Shown in pieces: positions 1 through 6,375 of a stretch of DNA of 14,845 bases. How positions within the stretch are numbered: the first letter of the stretch is position 1; each line of letters starts with the position of its first letter. The notes beneath the pieces were generated by a model. That model worked only from the letters and a program-made list of their open reading frames with translations. It made no database searches and was not told where the DNA came from. A program made the position numbers and the translations under genes. The DNA comes from Bacillus sp. ISL-7 (lineage in GTDB: Bacteria; Bacillota; Bacilli; Bacillales_B; DSM-18226): positions 4,064 to 18,908 of the forward strand of contig NZ_JAGGQW010000036.1 of NCBI RefSeq assembly GCF_018613065.1, given 5' to 3'.

Positions 1-152
1 TTCAATCATCCTTTTCGTCCTCTCTATGAAGTAAGCTTAGTCACTTTCTATCATAGAAGAGGTTTATAGAATTGGAAATTAAGTGGCTCATTTTTTATGT
101 GATCAAATCATATAAAAGTGGCTCAAATCTAACTTATCAAAAACAATTGACA
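1..152 (-). mobile_element. Left end of an IS21-family insertion sequence, with start of its transposase gene (partial)
   Basis: Read on the minus strand from 152, the DNA begins TGTCAATT and carries the motif TGAGCCACTT twice, about 40 bp apart. Multiple short terminal repeats of this kind, followed by a leader and istA, are typical of IS21-family ends. A ribosome binding site (AGAGAGGACG, then AAAAGG) precedes an ATG at position 9 reading M-I-E before the window ends, which fits the start of istA. The element abuts the amylase fragment exactly where that protein loses its expected end. The family call rests on end architecture only, because almost no transposase sequence is inside the window. 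Confidence 0.6.
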
Positions 153-435
153 TCGATTTGTCTACCTCCGCCTTTATTGGAAGGTACCCATACACCTAAA
201 TAGCCATGAACTTGTGCATTTTTCACTCCATTAACTGGAACGGTTAATACTCCATTTTTATCGGTTTCTAATAGCTCAGCGTTAAATCCTGTAGCATCTT
301 CGAATGTTTGGTTTGCATGATTTTTCCCCAAATCAACATTAATTGTGGTTTTTGTATTTGGGTTGTTACTAATAACAGTCGCTATACCTGTATTTCTATT
401 TGTTCCGTACCGAACACTGGCGATTAAATCGTATC
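153..435 (-). pseudogene. Alpha-amylase C-terminal domain, fragment cut at both ends by IS elements
   Basis: About 95 residues resemble the C-terminal beta domain of GH13 alpha-amylases. They read roughly YDLIASVRYGTNRNTG, then IATVISNN, then KNHANQTFEDATGF, ending NGVLTVPVNGV and GYLGVWVP. Secreted Bacillus amylases have the same order: a hydrophobic strand after the catalytic barrel, a HA(N/G)--F-D-TG segment and a final -V-VNG----VWVP. The (beta/alpha)8 catalytic barrel is absent. The minus-strand frame stays open only because it runs into the IS3 remnant upstream (residues before YDL are antisense transposase) and reads VNCF and a stop from the IS21 end downstream. It is a non-functional fragment. 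Which amylase subfamily it came from is not certain. Confidence 0.7.
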
Positions 436-1011
436 GTTCGTATGAAAAAATATCGCTCGTAAAAGGGGGAAGTTGGTAAAACAGCACCGAATATTTTGGA
501 TAGAAATTTCGAAGCAGAAAATCCAAATGAGAAGTGGGTAACCGATATTACGGAGTTTAAATTATTCGGGGAAAAGTTGTATCTTTCTCCGATGTTAGAT
601 TTATTTAACGGTGAAATTATCACCTATATGATTGATTCAAGACCAAGATATTCCCTTGTTAAAACGATGCTAGATCAAGCATTTGATCGACTTACAGATG
701 ATGACAAGTTACTTATCCACTCGGATCAAGGCTGGCATTACAGAATGCCCCAGTTCCAACATGCATTAAAAGAACATAACATCACACAGAGTATGTCTCG
801 TAAAGGAAACTGTTACGATAACGCGGTAATAGAGAACTTCTTTAGTATCTTAAAATCGGAATTTTTATATACACAAGAGTTTGATAGTGTTGAACAATTT
901 AAACAAGATTTAGCAATATATATCGATTATTACAATAACAAAAGAATTAAGACAAAATTAAAAGGTTTGAGTCCGGTGCAATACCGAACTCAAACCCAAA
1001 TAGCTGCTTAA
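436..1011 (+). pseudogene. IS3-family transposase OrfB, C-terminal half with an in-frame stop
   Basis: The rve/DDE integrase domain is present from NEKWVTDITEF to the end. The catalytic triad is complete counting from the ATG at 496: D17 (WVTDIT), D77 (IHSDQGW) and E113 (DNAVIENFF), with the D-35-E spacing of the family. In the same frame upstream, codons 442-495 read MKKYRS, stop (TAA 460-462), KGEVGKTAPNILDRNF. Homologues have Tyr at the stop (KYRSYKGE-GK-APN), so TAA probably arose from a TAT or TAC codon. The N-terminal HTH region of OrfB and all of OrfA are gone. It cannot give a complete transposase, although a 171-residue DDE fragment could still be translated from 496. Confidence 0.85.
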
Positions 1012-1046
1012 TTAAATATCGTGTCTAACTTTTCGGGGTCACTGCA
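436..1046 (+). mobile_element. Truncated IS3-family (IS150-group) element, right part only
   Basis: The element keeps the 3' part of orfB and the right terminal inverted repeat. On the minus strand its end reads TGCAGTGACCCCGAAAAGTT and continues AGACAC (1023-1046), the style of IS150-group ends. The left end, orfA and the first half of orfB are missing, and the break falls in the amylase fragment near 430-441. No direct repeat can be assigned because only one end survives. It differs from the intact IS3-family copy at 12633-13841, so the two are separate acquisitions. Confidence 0.75.
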
Positions 1047-1288
1047 TTTGATTCATGTTGAGTTCTCTCCTTAAATAATTCAATTTAAGAGTACAGGCTA
1101 ACCGGATTTTTTCTTTCCAATGGAAATCCTTTCTTTATCCAAAACGAAATATGCAGCAAATAAAAAAGAAATTGGAATTTGGAAAATACTGTAGTTATGA
1201 GGAGAAACATTAAATGAACTTTTTAGGAGACCGTTTTCGTTACAGATTGCCCCTTAAGTGTAGGATATAAATATTATTTGTATATTGT

Positions 1289-1316
1289 AAAAAAGAACAG
1301 CGAAAATCCGCTGTTC
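1289..1316 (-). terminator. Rho-independent terminator of the phasin gene
   Basis: On the minus strand GAACAGCG and CGCTGTTC form an 8-bp stem with a 6-nt loop, followed by TTTTTT. The stem begins within the last base or so of the phasin stop codon, so transcription ends immediately after the gene. Confidence 0.85.
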
Positions 1317-1828
1317 TACTTAAACAAATTAAATGCCATTTTTGTGTTGGATTCAAATAAATCCGTAAATCCTTTTTGTGCAGTTTTAAATTGATTTAAA
1401 GCCTCATCACGAATCTTTTTTTGCTGTTCGATATGATTTTTATATGATTGTTGGAACTGCTCTTGTGACTGATTTAATAAATTTAAACTTTCTTTGTATG
1501 GAGTAGAGGTTAACTGTTGAACACGGTTATTTATTTCATCTAGTTGAGCATTCCACTTTTCGAAAGTTTGGCTTGCTTGTTCACCGGAAACTGGTTCAAC
1601 ATTTTCCTTTACATAATCGCGAACTTCTTCAATTAACTTTTTCTGTTGTTCCTGGATAAAGTCCATGCCGCCAGCAATTTTCTCTAATGAATCTTTTTGT
1701 GTTGTAAATGCTTGAAGCAAAAGATTTTCTATTTCTTCTTGAGAAGCAGTCACCTTGTCCAAACTGTTTGTCCAAATGTTTAATAGGGATTCACCAAAAT
1801 TAGTAAAGAACTCATTGTTTAATTCCAT
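1316..1828 (-). CDS. phaP: Phasin-like polyhydroxyalkanoate granule protein (PhaP type)
   Basis: This 170-aa protein has no signal peptide, is rich in Gln, Glu, Lys and Asn, and is predicted almost wholly alpha-helical. Long amphipathic heptad-like stretches cover residues 20-75 and 90-165, and no cysteine is present. Size, composition and segments such as WNAQLDEINNRVQQL and TPYKESLNLLNQSQEQF match the small phasins of PHA-making bacilli. Those proteins coat poly-hydroxybutyrate granules and control their size and number. The start is well fixed by TAGGAGG 10 bases upstream of the ATG. A TTGACA-17-TAATTT promoter lies upstream and a terminator touches the stop codon, so it is monocistronic. 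No phaB, phaC, phaR or phaQ gene is nearby. A generic coiled-coil protein is the alternative. Confidence 0.65.
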   Translation of the reverse strand: MELNNEFFTNFGESLLNIWTNSLDKVTASQEEIENLLLQAFTTQKDSLEKIAGGMDFIQEQQKKLIEEVRDYVKENVEPVSGEQASQTFEKWNAQLDEINNRVQQLTSTPYKESLNLLNQSQEQFQQSYKNHIEQQKKIRDEALNQFKTAQKGFTDLFESNTKMAFNLFK

Positions 1829-1866
1829 TATAAAAAACCTCCTAATAAATTTATAACTATATATGT

Positions 1867-1895
1867 AAATTACACCTATGTGAGAAACTTGTCAA
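1867..1895 (-). promoter_or_regulatory. Sigma-A type promoter of the phasin gene
   Basis: On the minus strand TTGACA (1895-1890) and TAATTT (1872-1867) are separated by exactly 17 bp, 39 bases upstream of the phasin ATG. The -35 box is a perfect consensus. Confidence 0.6.
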
Positions 1896-1980
1896 ATAAA
1901 TATTATTTAAAGATTGAAAATAAAAATAATTTAGTGAATCGAAGAAAACCTTTTTTGAAATGATGGATATAATTCAAAAA

Positions 1981-2008
1981 TTGTCGATGAGATATAAACT
2001 AATACAAT
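1981..2008 (+). promoter_or_regulatory. Possible sigma-A promoter of the C39-peptidase gene
   Basis: TTGTCG and TACAAT lie 16 bp apart, about 75 bases upstream of the start codon and divergent from the phasin promoter. The DNA between the two genes is very AT-rich, so chance matches are likely. Confidence 0.35.
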
Positions 2009-2084
2009 GGAAAAAAATGCTAAAATAAAGTCGATGCGGAAGATTTGCTAGGATAAACAGATTAGAAATTTGGAGGGATTCATT

Positions 2085-3011
2085 TTGCAGAGAAAATGGT
2101 TTAGTCTTTTTGCCATGGCGTTTCTTCTGGTGTTTAGTTTTGGTGTGGTTGTGCCCCCAGGTTCCGCATCCGCGGTATCCGGAGGATCTGGATCATTTGT
2201 TCCTGTTAGTACAAGTGGGGCAATCCTTAAAAGAGGTAGCCGGGGACTTTCTGTAACAGAGCTACAGAGAAAACTTACATCGCTTGGATACAACACAAAA
2301 GGAATTGATGGCATCTTTGGAGTAAACACAGAAAATGCCGTCCGGCAATTCCAAAAAGCTCGTCATCTACAAGTAGATGGAATTGTGGGCCCGGTTACAG
2401 CAAAAGCGCTGGGGACAAAAATTCCAAGCAGCAGCATTGTATTGAATGTTCCACTGCTTAATCAAATGGCTGCACCTCGTTTAAAAAATGGATGTGAGAT
2501 GACCAGTTTAGCTATGGTTTTAAACTATCACGGTGTTAAAGTGACGAAAAATACATTAGCAAACCAGGTGAATAAAGTTCCTTGGATGTATAGTAATGGC
2601 TTACGGGGAAACCCAAATACAGGGTTTGTAGGTGATATGGCAAACGGACCGGGTTTAGCTGTATACAATGGCCCAGTTTTATCACTTGCAAAAAAATATG
2701 TAGGAACTAGAGCTGTTAACCTAACGAAGAAGCCTTTTTCTGAAGTATTAGGCTATGTCGGACAAGGGCTTCCAGTTTGGATTATAACTACAACCACTTT
2801 TGCACCGGTATCTAATTTCCAGTTGTGGAATACACCACAAGGACCGATTCGAATTACGTTTAGCGAGCATAGTGTTGTTATTACCGGTTATGACCAAAAC
2901 TATATTTATATTAATAACCCTTATGGCTATAAAAATCAAAAAATAAACAAGACTAACTTTATTAAAGCTTGGGCACAGATGGGTAGTCAAGCGATAGTCA
3001 TATTAAAATAG
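2085..3011 (+). CDS. Secreted peptidoglycan-binding C39-family peptidase
   Basis: Start: TTG at 2085 is preferred. A TTG five codons earlier (2070) is itself part of the GGAGGG ribosome binding site, which sits 7 bases before 2085. The product is 308 aa. Residues 1-30 are a Sec signal peptide (QRK, hydrophobic core, then SASA before VSGG). Residues 48-110 are a PG_binding_1 domain (LKRGSRGLSVTELQRKL, GIDGIFGVNTENAVRQFQ, VDGIVGPVTAKALG), which holds peptidoglycan. Residues 118-308 are a peptidase_C39_2 domain with Cys137 (NGCEMTSLAM), His262 (SEHSVVITGYD) and Asn277/278 (YINNPYG) in catalytic order. Many relatives have Asp where Asn278 stands. It is probably a wall-associated exported cysteine peptidase like B. 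subtilis YvpB. Substrate is unknown. It is monocistronic. Confidence 0.85.
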   Translation: MQRKWFSLFAMAFLLVFSFGVVVPPGSASAVSGGSGSFVPVSTSGAILKRGSRGLSVTELQRKLTSLGYNTKGIDGIFGVNTENAVRQFQKARHLQVDGIVGPVTAKALGTKIPSSSIVLNVPLLNQMAAPRLKNGCEMTSLAMVLNYHGVKVTKNTLANQVNKVPWMYSNGLRGNPNTGFVGDMANGPGLAVYNGPVLSLAKKYVGTRAVNLTKKPFSEVLGYVGQGLPVWIITTTTFAPVSNFQLWNTPQGPIRITFSEHSVVITGYDQNYIYINNPYGYKNQKINKTNFIKAWAQMGSQAIVILK

Positions 3012-3024
3012 TCACATTAAGAAA

Positions 3025-3052
3025 ATGCGGGAATTATTTTTGCCGCGTTCAA
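3025..3052 (+). terminator. Weak hairpin after the C39-peptidase gene
   Basis: ATGCGG and CCGCGT can pair around an AT-rich loop containing a T run, 15 bases past the stop codon. There is no clean T tract after the stem, so termination is doubtful. Confidence 0.3.
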
Positions 3053-3057
3053 TTATT

Positions 3058-3235
3058 TCAAAGCCCAATACCACCGGCTGCATTATCCTCAAACAGACTT
3101 GCTCTTTTACATATCGCTGCAATGAATCCGACCGCTTATGCCGGGTCTGCCTCATGATTTGTTGTTCCGTTTTTCCAGACCTGGCAGCCGTGGGATAAAA
3201 TCCGGAGCGAAGGCTGTGAGCTCAAAAATGGTCAG
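3058..3235 (-). pseudogene. Tyrosine recombinase/integrase C-terminal end, frameshifted
   Basis: On the minus strand one frame reads AHSLRSGFYPTAARSGKTEQ, then QIMRQTRHKRSDSLQRYV. A second frame then supplies SLFEDNAAGGIGL and a stop (3058). Together these match the end of phage-type tyrosine recombinases: the H-x-x-R motif (HSLR), the second catalytic His (QTRH), the nucleophile Tyr (QRYV), and the common D/GNAA-G-GL tail. A frameshift lies just after the Tyr, and a TGA stands directly before AHSLR, where homologues have sense codons. The N-terminal DNA-binding half and the first catalytic Arg are missing. It is decayed. The DNA is much GC-richer than the flanks. Confidence 0.75.
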
Positions 3236-3252
3236 GCTTCAAGCCAACCTTT

Positions 3253-3459
3253 TCACAACTGCCTTTTATAATTAGTCTCACCGATTGAGGAGTCAATCGG
3301 TCTTGAATGTTCCCATGACGATCGATTCCTTGGGGATGAACCGGAGTAAAATCTCAAAATTTCATGCGCCAAGGAAGCGGGTAATGCTTGTGGAAACGCA
3401 AGGCGTAGCAACCACGCCTGATAGGCAGCGTCCTCCACTACATAGCTTGATAGATTCAT
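3253..3459 (-). CDS. Small hypothetical protein between recombinase relic and helical-repeat relic
   Basis: The 68-aa ORF starts at an ATG with AGAGGAGAG 3-9 bases upstream, a good ribosome binding site, and begins 19 bases after the stop of the helical-repeat relic, as in an operon. The sequence (MNLSSYVVEDAAYQAWLLRL, then ALPASLAHEILRFYSG) looks helical and coding-like for the first 45 residues. The tail after SWEHSRP is low quality and may be beyond a frameshift. I do not recognise the family. It shares the higher GC of this relic block and is likely decaying with it. Confidence 0.4.
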   Translation of the reverse strand: MNLSSYVVEDAAYQAWLLRLAFPQALPASLAHEILRFYSGSSPRNRSSWEHSRPIDSSIGETNYKRQL

Positions 3460-3478
3460 AGCTCTCCTCTTTTCTGCT

Positions 3479-4015
3479 TTAGTTTCCGTACGTCTCCTGA
3501 ATGGCTGCCATACGGTCGTCAGCGCTGGATCCAGGGAAAACTGTTGCTAATGCGGAAAGTACCTCTTCCTTGTCCGAATATCCCGCAATTTGCAGTGTTT
3601 GGACCATCTTCAAAGGAGTATCTGTGGTATCGCTAAAATACAGCCGCACAAGTATCGCCATCTGCAATGGTTACGCTGCGTACGACGGATTGTCGTCCTT
3701 AATTTTCCAGGGCCGCTTCAGATGCGATTTTTCCTTGCTCCTGCAGAGCGAAGATGGATTGCTACGCTAAAAACGGGAAAAGCGCCCAAAGTTAGAACCA
3801 TAAAATCATGCATGTTAATTTTTCCTTTGTAATATGTGCCCAACGCTTTACTCGCCTGGGCAGCAGAGATACCTGCTATACTGAGCGACCAGGCCATTTG
3901 TGCCGGAACACTAGTGGCACCTGTAAATTCATTTCCCAGCAAGGTTACTAGCAGCAACAGGTTGTTACGAATTTCCGGAAACAGACCGGCCAACACATTG
4001 TTTCTCCATACTCAT
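3479..4015 (-). pseudogene. Helical-repeat protein gene, several frameshifts
   Basis: Minus-strand pieces in different frames join into about 175 residues. They start MSMEKQ at 4015, continue LAGLFPEIRNNLLLLVTLLG, then VPAQMAWSLSIAGISAAQAS. A shift near 3770 leads to IFALQEQGKIASEAALEN, a stop near 3706, and a last shift near 3640 leads to LKMVQTLQIAGYSDKEEVLS and SSADDRMAAIQETYGN. Units such as ...AQMAWSLSIAGISAAQASKAL and ...KMVQTLQIAGYSDKEEVLSAL echo each other, which suggests tandem helical repeats of the kind (A/V)--L--AGYS--EV--AL. Function is unknown. The gene runs divergently from the IDEAL gene of cassette A, and its first codons lie inside the duplicated segment. Confidence 0.55.
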
Positions 4016-4092
4016 GAATTGATTCGTAACCAAATATGTAGATAAAAGTAGGTTTCATTTTGTTTCTCTCTCAAATTACCAATTTTAAATGT

Positions 4093-4121
4093 TTGAATAG
4101 TCAGAAAATAGTTAGTATAAT
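4093..4121 (+). promoter_or_regulatory. Sigma-A promoter of IDEAL gene, copy A
   Basis: TTGAAT and TATAAT are separated by 17 bp, 29 bases upstream of the start codon. The same arrangement is kept in copy B despite substitutions in the spacer, which supports a functional promoter. Confidence 0.75.
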
Positions 4122-4149
4122 AGAAAAAAGATCAAGGAGTTGATTTCTT

Positions 4150-4344
4150 ATGGAAAGGAATTTGCTTAATTCACCACAACCTGAAGTTAATGTCATGGAT
4201 TCTCTATTTGCTGAAATGGTGTTAGACAAAGCTCTGCGTGATTTCCGAAAAGAGAAAATTCAAAAGAAAATCGACCTGTCCTTAAGAGATAAAAATAAAG
4301 CAGAATTCATACGATTAACAGAGGAATTAAAGAAAGTTTCTTAA
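4150..4344 (+). CDS. IDEAL-domain small protein, copy A
   Basis: A 64-aa charged protein. Residues 17-61 match the IDEAL domain: DSLFAEMVLDKALRDFRKEK, then KIDLSLRDKNKAEFIRLTEE, corresponding to the family's acidic-hydrophobic helix, (I)D-aL--rDk--F--Lt-eL. IDEAL domains occur alone or at the C-terminus of Bacillus proteins such as YpiB. They have no enzymatic residues, and this one is probably a small cytoplasmic helical binding module of unknown partner. The start is fixed by AAGGAG 10 bases upstream. The protein is 60/64 identical to copy B (differences R3K, F20I, A28S, I54L, all conservative), so both appear to be under selection. It is monocistronic. Confidence 0.85.
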   Translation: MERNLLNSPQPEVNVMDSLFAEMVLDKALRDFRKEKIQKKIDLSLRDKNKAEFIRLTEELKKVS

Positions 4345-4359
4345 AATGGTTTTATGTAA

Positions 4360-4384
4360 AAAGGTCTTATATAGAAGATCCTTT
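4360..4384 (+). terminator. Degraded terminator after IDEAL gene, copy A
   Basis: AAAGGTCTT and AAGATCCTTT pair with one bulged base around an ATAT loop. In copy B the same site is a perfect 13-bp stem, so this one has lost bases. It may still function. Confidence 0.55.
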
Positions 4385-4411
4385 ATACTGCTTGTTGAAC
4401 TAAACGTATCC

Positions 4412-4875
4412 GTTAGCCACCCATGCATCGCACGCTACACCACAGAAAATGAAATTGGGTACCCTCAGACTATTCTTTTATAAAGATTGGCAAACCATGT
4501 CGTTACATTTTGGTGCCTTAGAGCTCATGTAGATGATAATTAAATATCATTTCTCGAATACATTCTAACCTTTTCATTTTTTTTTTAAATCAAAAACCTC
4601 CTACATTTTTTAATAATAGAAGGCTACAGACTAACTATATTCACACGGTCTTGTTAAACGGTCTCAACGGACTCGTCAAAAAAGTACAAATAAATCGTTG
4701 TGAAACTTATCCGACCAATATGTAAGAAACATTGAGTTGGCGGGACCGTCTGGGAATCGAGCTCAGCTAACCTGGCACTCAGGTCACAAGCGGTAACTGA
4801 TGTTGTATATAGTATGTAGAATGAGAAGCGGATAAAAAACGGTCGTAATCGAAAAATTCGAATATATATTTTTCT
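4412..4875. other. Non-coding stretch; possible short peptide relic on minus strand
   Basis: No convincing gene is present. A CTAA...CCGTTAG motif related to the hairpin repeats at 14038-14845 lies at the left edge. On the minus strand an ATG at 4577 opens an 18-codon frame, MKRLECIREMIFNYHLHEL and stop, with a strong GGAGG 19 bases upstream, which is too far for normal spacing. The opening loosely recalls Spo0E-like phosphatase peptides (IR-EMI---L), but the rest is lost. A 77-aa open frame at 4654-4887 has a poor start site and no coding look. Confidence 0.3.
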
Positions 4876-4903
4876 TTGAATATTCATAGTTTTCGTATAA
4901 AAT
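4876..4903 (+). promoter_or_regulatory. Possible promoter of the HPP-family gene
   Basis: TTGAAT and TAAAAT lie 16 bp apart, about 69 bases upstream of the ATG at 4972, in the expected orientation. Confidence 0.45.
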
Positions 4904-4971
4904 AACTTTTATGGCAAAAACTCTGACAAAACCCTTGCCAAATTTAGTTTGAAAGCCAGAGGAAAAAAGTT

Positions 4972-5532
4972 ATGAATCCTGAAAAAAGTTTGGAGAAAAG
5001 TTGGAGTAATCAACTAATTATAGGTTTAACAGCATATTTAAAGAAAATGAGGGGCGAAGCTACAAAAGATGACAGAATTGATTATATTGATTCTCTTATT
5101 TCAGCTACAGGTGGACTCATTGCAATAATCATCATTGGTTTAGTAGCGGTTAATTTAGGATATCCCATGGCCTTGGGTCCTCTGGGTGCAAGTTGTCTGC
5201 TTGTATTTTGTGCTCATAAAGGCCAACTGTCTCAACCTCGCCACGTTTTTGGAGGACATTTATTTTCTACCACTATAGCACTTATCACTTGGAGTATATT
5301 AGGTAAGAGTCTATTCACTATTGGCCTAGTATTAGCTATCGTACTAATTTTAATGATCCTTACCAAAACGCTTCACCCTCCTGCAGCTGCTAGTGCTTTT
5401 GTTGCTGTTAACTCCCAAGCAGGATGGGGATTCCTTATTTCGGTTGTAATGGGTACTTTCCTATTAATTATTATATCAATCATCTATAATAACTTGTTTC
5501 AAACAAGACAATACCCACAGCGCTGGTTGTAA
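4972..5532 (+). CDS. HPP-family integral membrane protein
   Basis: A 186-aa protein with a soluble N-terminus (1-40) and four to five membrane segments at about 41-62, 68-84, 95-112, 114-131 and 152-172. The family signature HPP is at residues 135-137 in TKTLHPPAAASAF, preceded by the conserved LGPLGASCLLVFCAHKGQLS and QPRHVFGGHL blocks. HPP proteins are transporters or membrane proteins of uncertain substrate; a plant and cyanobacterial branch carries nitrite into plastids. No nitrite or nitrate gene is adjacent, so the substrate is unknown here. The start has CAGAGGA about 9 bases upstream. A promoter lies upstream and a terminator 35 bases downstream, so it is transcribed alone. Confidence 0.85.
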   Translation: MNPEKSLEKSWSNQLIIGLTAYLKKMRGEATKDDRIDYIDSLISATGGLIAIIIIGLVAVNLGYPMALGPLGASCLLVFCAHKGQLSQPRHVFGGHLFSTTIALITWSILGKSLFTIGLVLAIVLILMILTKTLHPPAAASAFVAVNSQAGWGFLISVVMGTFLLIIISIIYNNLFQTRQYPQRWL

Positions 5533-5566
5533 AACTAAGAAACAATAGAAGCTAACAAAACTAATC

Positions 5567-5597
5567 AAACGCCCTATATCGCTTATAAGGCGTTTTT
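5567..5597 (+). terminator. Terminator of the HPP-family gene
   Basis: AAACGCC and GGCGTTT form the base of a stem that extends through a TATA/TATA segment, followed by TTTTT. Confidence 0.8.
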
Positions 5598-5659
5598 ATA
5601 TGTTCATAAACCCAACCCTTATTCCCGTGTGAAAATACTTAAATTCAGGAATCTAAGGG

Positions 5660-5953
5660 GGGCATTCGACCCGATCCAGAGACAAATCCAGCTATTGTGC
5701 AGCGATATAAATTTGAAAGCCCGATTGAACAGCGTTTATATTACCCTGAGATTTCAGGGTATGCGGTTACTAGCAAGTGCCTTGTGGTAAATATCGGATT
5801 GATATTGCATTTGTAGGGCCGCGGATTGCTATTGAGTGCGACGGAAAGGATTTTCATTCTTCTCCAATACAGAAAGCTCATGATTATAAAAAGAACGCTT
5901 ATTTAAGGAAGAACGGCTGACGGTGCTACGGTTTACTAGCCGGCTAATATGAA
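5660..5953 (+). pseudogene. DUF559/VSR-like endonuclease, frameshifted remnant
   Basis: The first frame reads DPETNPAIVQRYKFESPIEQ then RLYYPEISGYAV. A shift near 5785 leads to GKYRIDIAFVGPRIAIECDG then KDFHSSPIQKAHDYKKNAYL RKNG. A second shift near 5919 leads to TVLRFTSRLI. In order these are the parts of the DUF559 / very-short-patch-repair nuclease fold: SPIE-RLY helix, (K)YRIDIAF strand, IAIECDG with the acidic active-site pair, H-F-----Q--D--R/KN-YL helix, and NGW-V-RF(T/S). The second break is explained by loss of one G from the Trp codon (NG-TG-ACG). These proteins act on DNA as endonucleases, but this copy is dead. Its N-terminus is unclear. Confidence 0.75.
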
Positions 5954-6042
5954 TGCCGGGTTTCAAAAAACCTCATTTTAGCTTATCAGATTTCTGCCAC
6001 CATCACCTGAACTATTCAAAAATTGAATCTATAATAATAGAA

Positions 6043-6079
6043 AAAGCCTTGATAACTTAACGTTACCAGGGCTTTGTTT
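6043..6079 (+). terminator. Strong hairpin terminator
   Basis: AAAGCCTTGATAAC and GTTACCAGGGCTTT form a 14-bp stem (with G-T pairs) around TTAAC, followed by GTTTG. It can act in either direction, as an A run precedes it. It lies downstream of the nuclease relic. Confidence 0.65.
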
Positions 6080-6210
6080 GATGACCTGTGAGGGATACGA
6101 CCCCTTCCCTGTCAAGGAAGTAAAACGAATCTGATTATAACAGTTTTGTTATGAAATGCCTGATTTAATAGGCTACAGTTTCCGTTTAATTAGGTTAAGG
6201 CAGATTAAAT

Positions 6211-6250
6211 TGGTGGCAGGATGTTGGATTTTGCCACCACCATGCCACCA
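6211..6250. repeat. TGGTGGCA/TGCCACCA inverted and direct repeats
   Basis: TGGTGGCA (6211-6218) pairs with TGCCACCA at 6232-6239, and a second TGCCACCA follows at 6243-6250. A smaller palindrome CGAATG-TTCATG-CATTCG follows at 6261-6278. Repeats of this type are common at ends of elements moved by tyrosine recombinases, but no intact recombinase is next to them. Confidence 0.5.
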
Positions 6251-6287
6251 ACTTACCACTCGAATGTTCATGCATTCGATATGTCCA

Positions 6288-6311
6288 GAGTGTATGTGCC
6301 AACACATGGGT
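6288..6311 (+). repeat. 24-bp direct repeat, copy 1
   Basis: The 24 bases starting GAGTGTATGTG and ending ACACATGGGT recur at 8587-8610 with a single mismatch (CCA versus GCA in the middle). The two copies flank the membrane-fusion-protein gene. Confidence 0.8.
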
Positions 6312-6341
6312 ATTGGTGAGTTACTTTGATAAATAATACTA

Positions 6342-6375
6342 TATAAAAAAACAAGCCAGCTAATATTACACTGGC
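6342..6375 (-). terminator. Terminator of the membrane-fusion-protein gene
   Basis: On the minus strand GCCAG pairs with CTGGC around a TGTAATATTAG loop and is followed by TTGTTTTTTT. It lies about 110 bases past the stop codon. Confidence 0.65.

Larger units (their letters stand above)
3997..4411. repeat. Long direct repeat, copy A (IDEAL cassette)
   Basis: This roughly 400-bp segment recurs at 11456-11890 in the same orientation with high identity. It includes the first codons of a divergent minus-strand gene (ATG AGT ATG), a promoter, the complete IDEAL-domain gene, its terminator and the start of a CTAA...CCGTTAG hairpin motif. Copy A has a damaged terminator, while copy B's is perfect. 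Confidence 0.9.

Noticed and set aside
3501..4045. Plus-strand frames at 3501-3770, 3590-3832 and 3836-4045
   Set aside because: They are antisense to the helical-repeat relic, whose minus-strand pieces join into a consistent protein.
4654..4887. 77-aa minus-strand frame with hydrophobic N-terminus
   Set aside because: No ribosome binding site. Its composition follows from AT-rich DNA, with no family resemblance.
6079..6116. tRNA-like segment on the minus strand (CTTCC-TTGACAG-GGAAG anticodon-arm-like hairpin and GGGTCGTATCCC T-arm-like sequence ending GGTCATCA)
   Set aside because: The would-be anticodon and T stems overlap, and no D arm or acceptor 5' strand is found. At most it is the 3' end of a tRNA left by an integration event.
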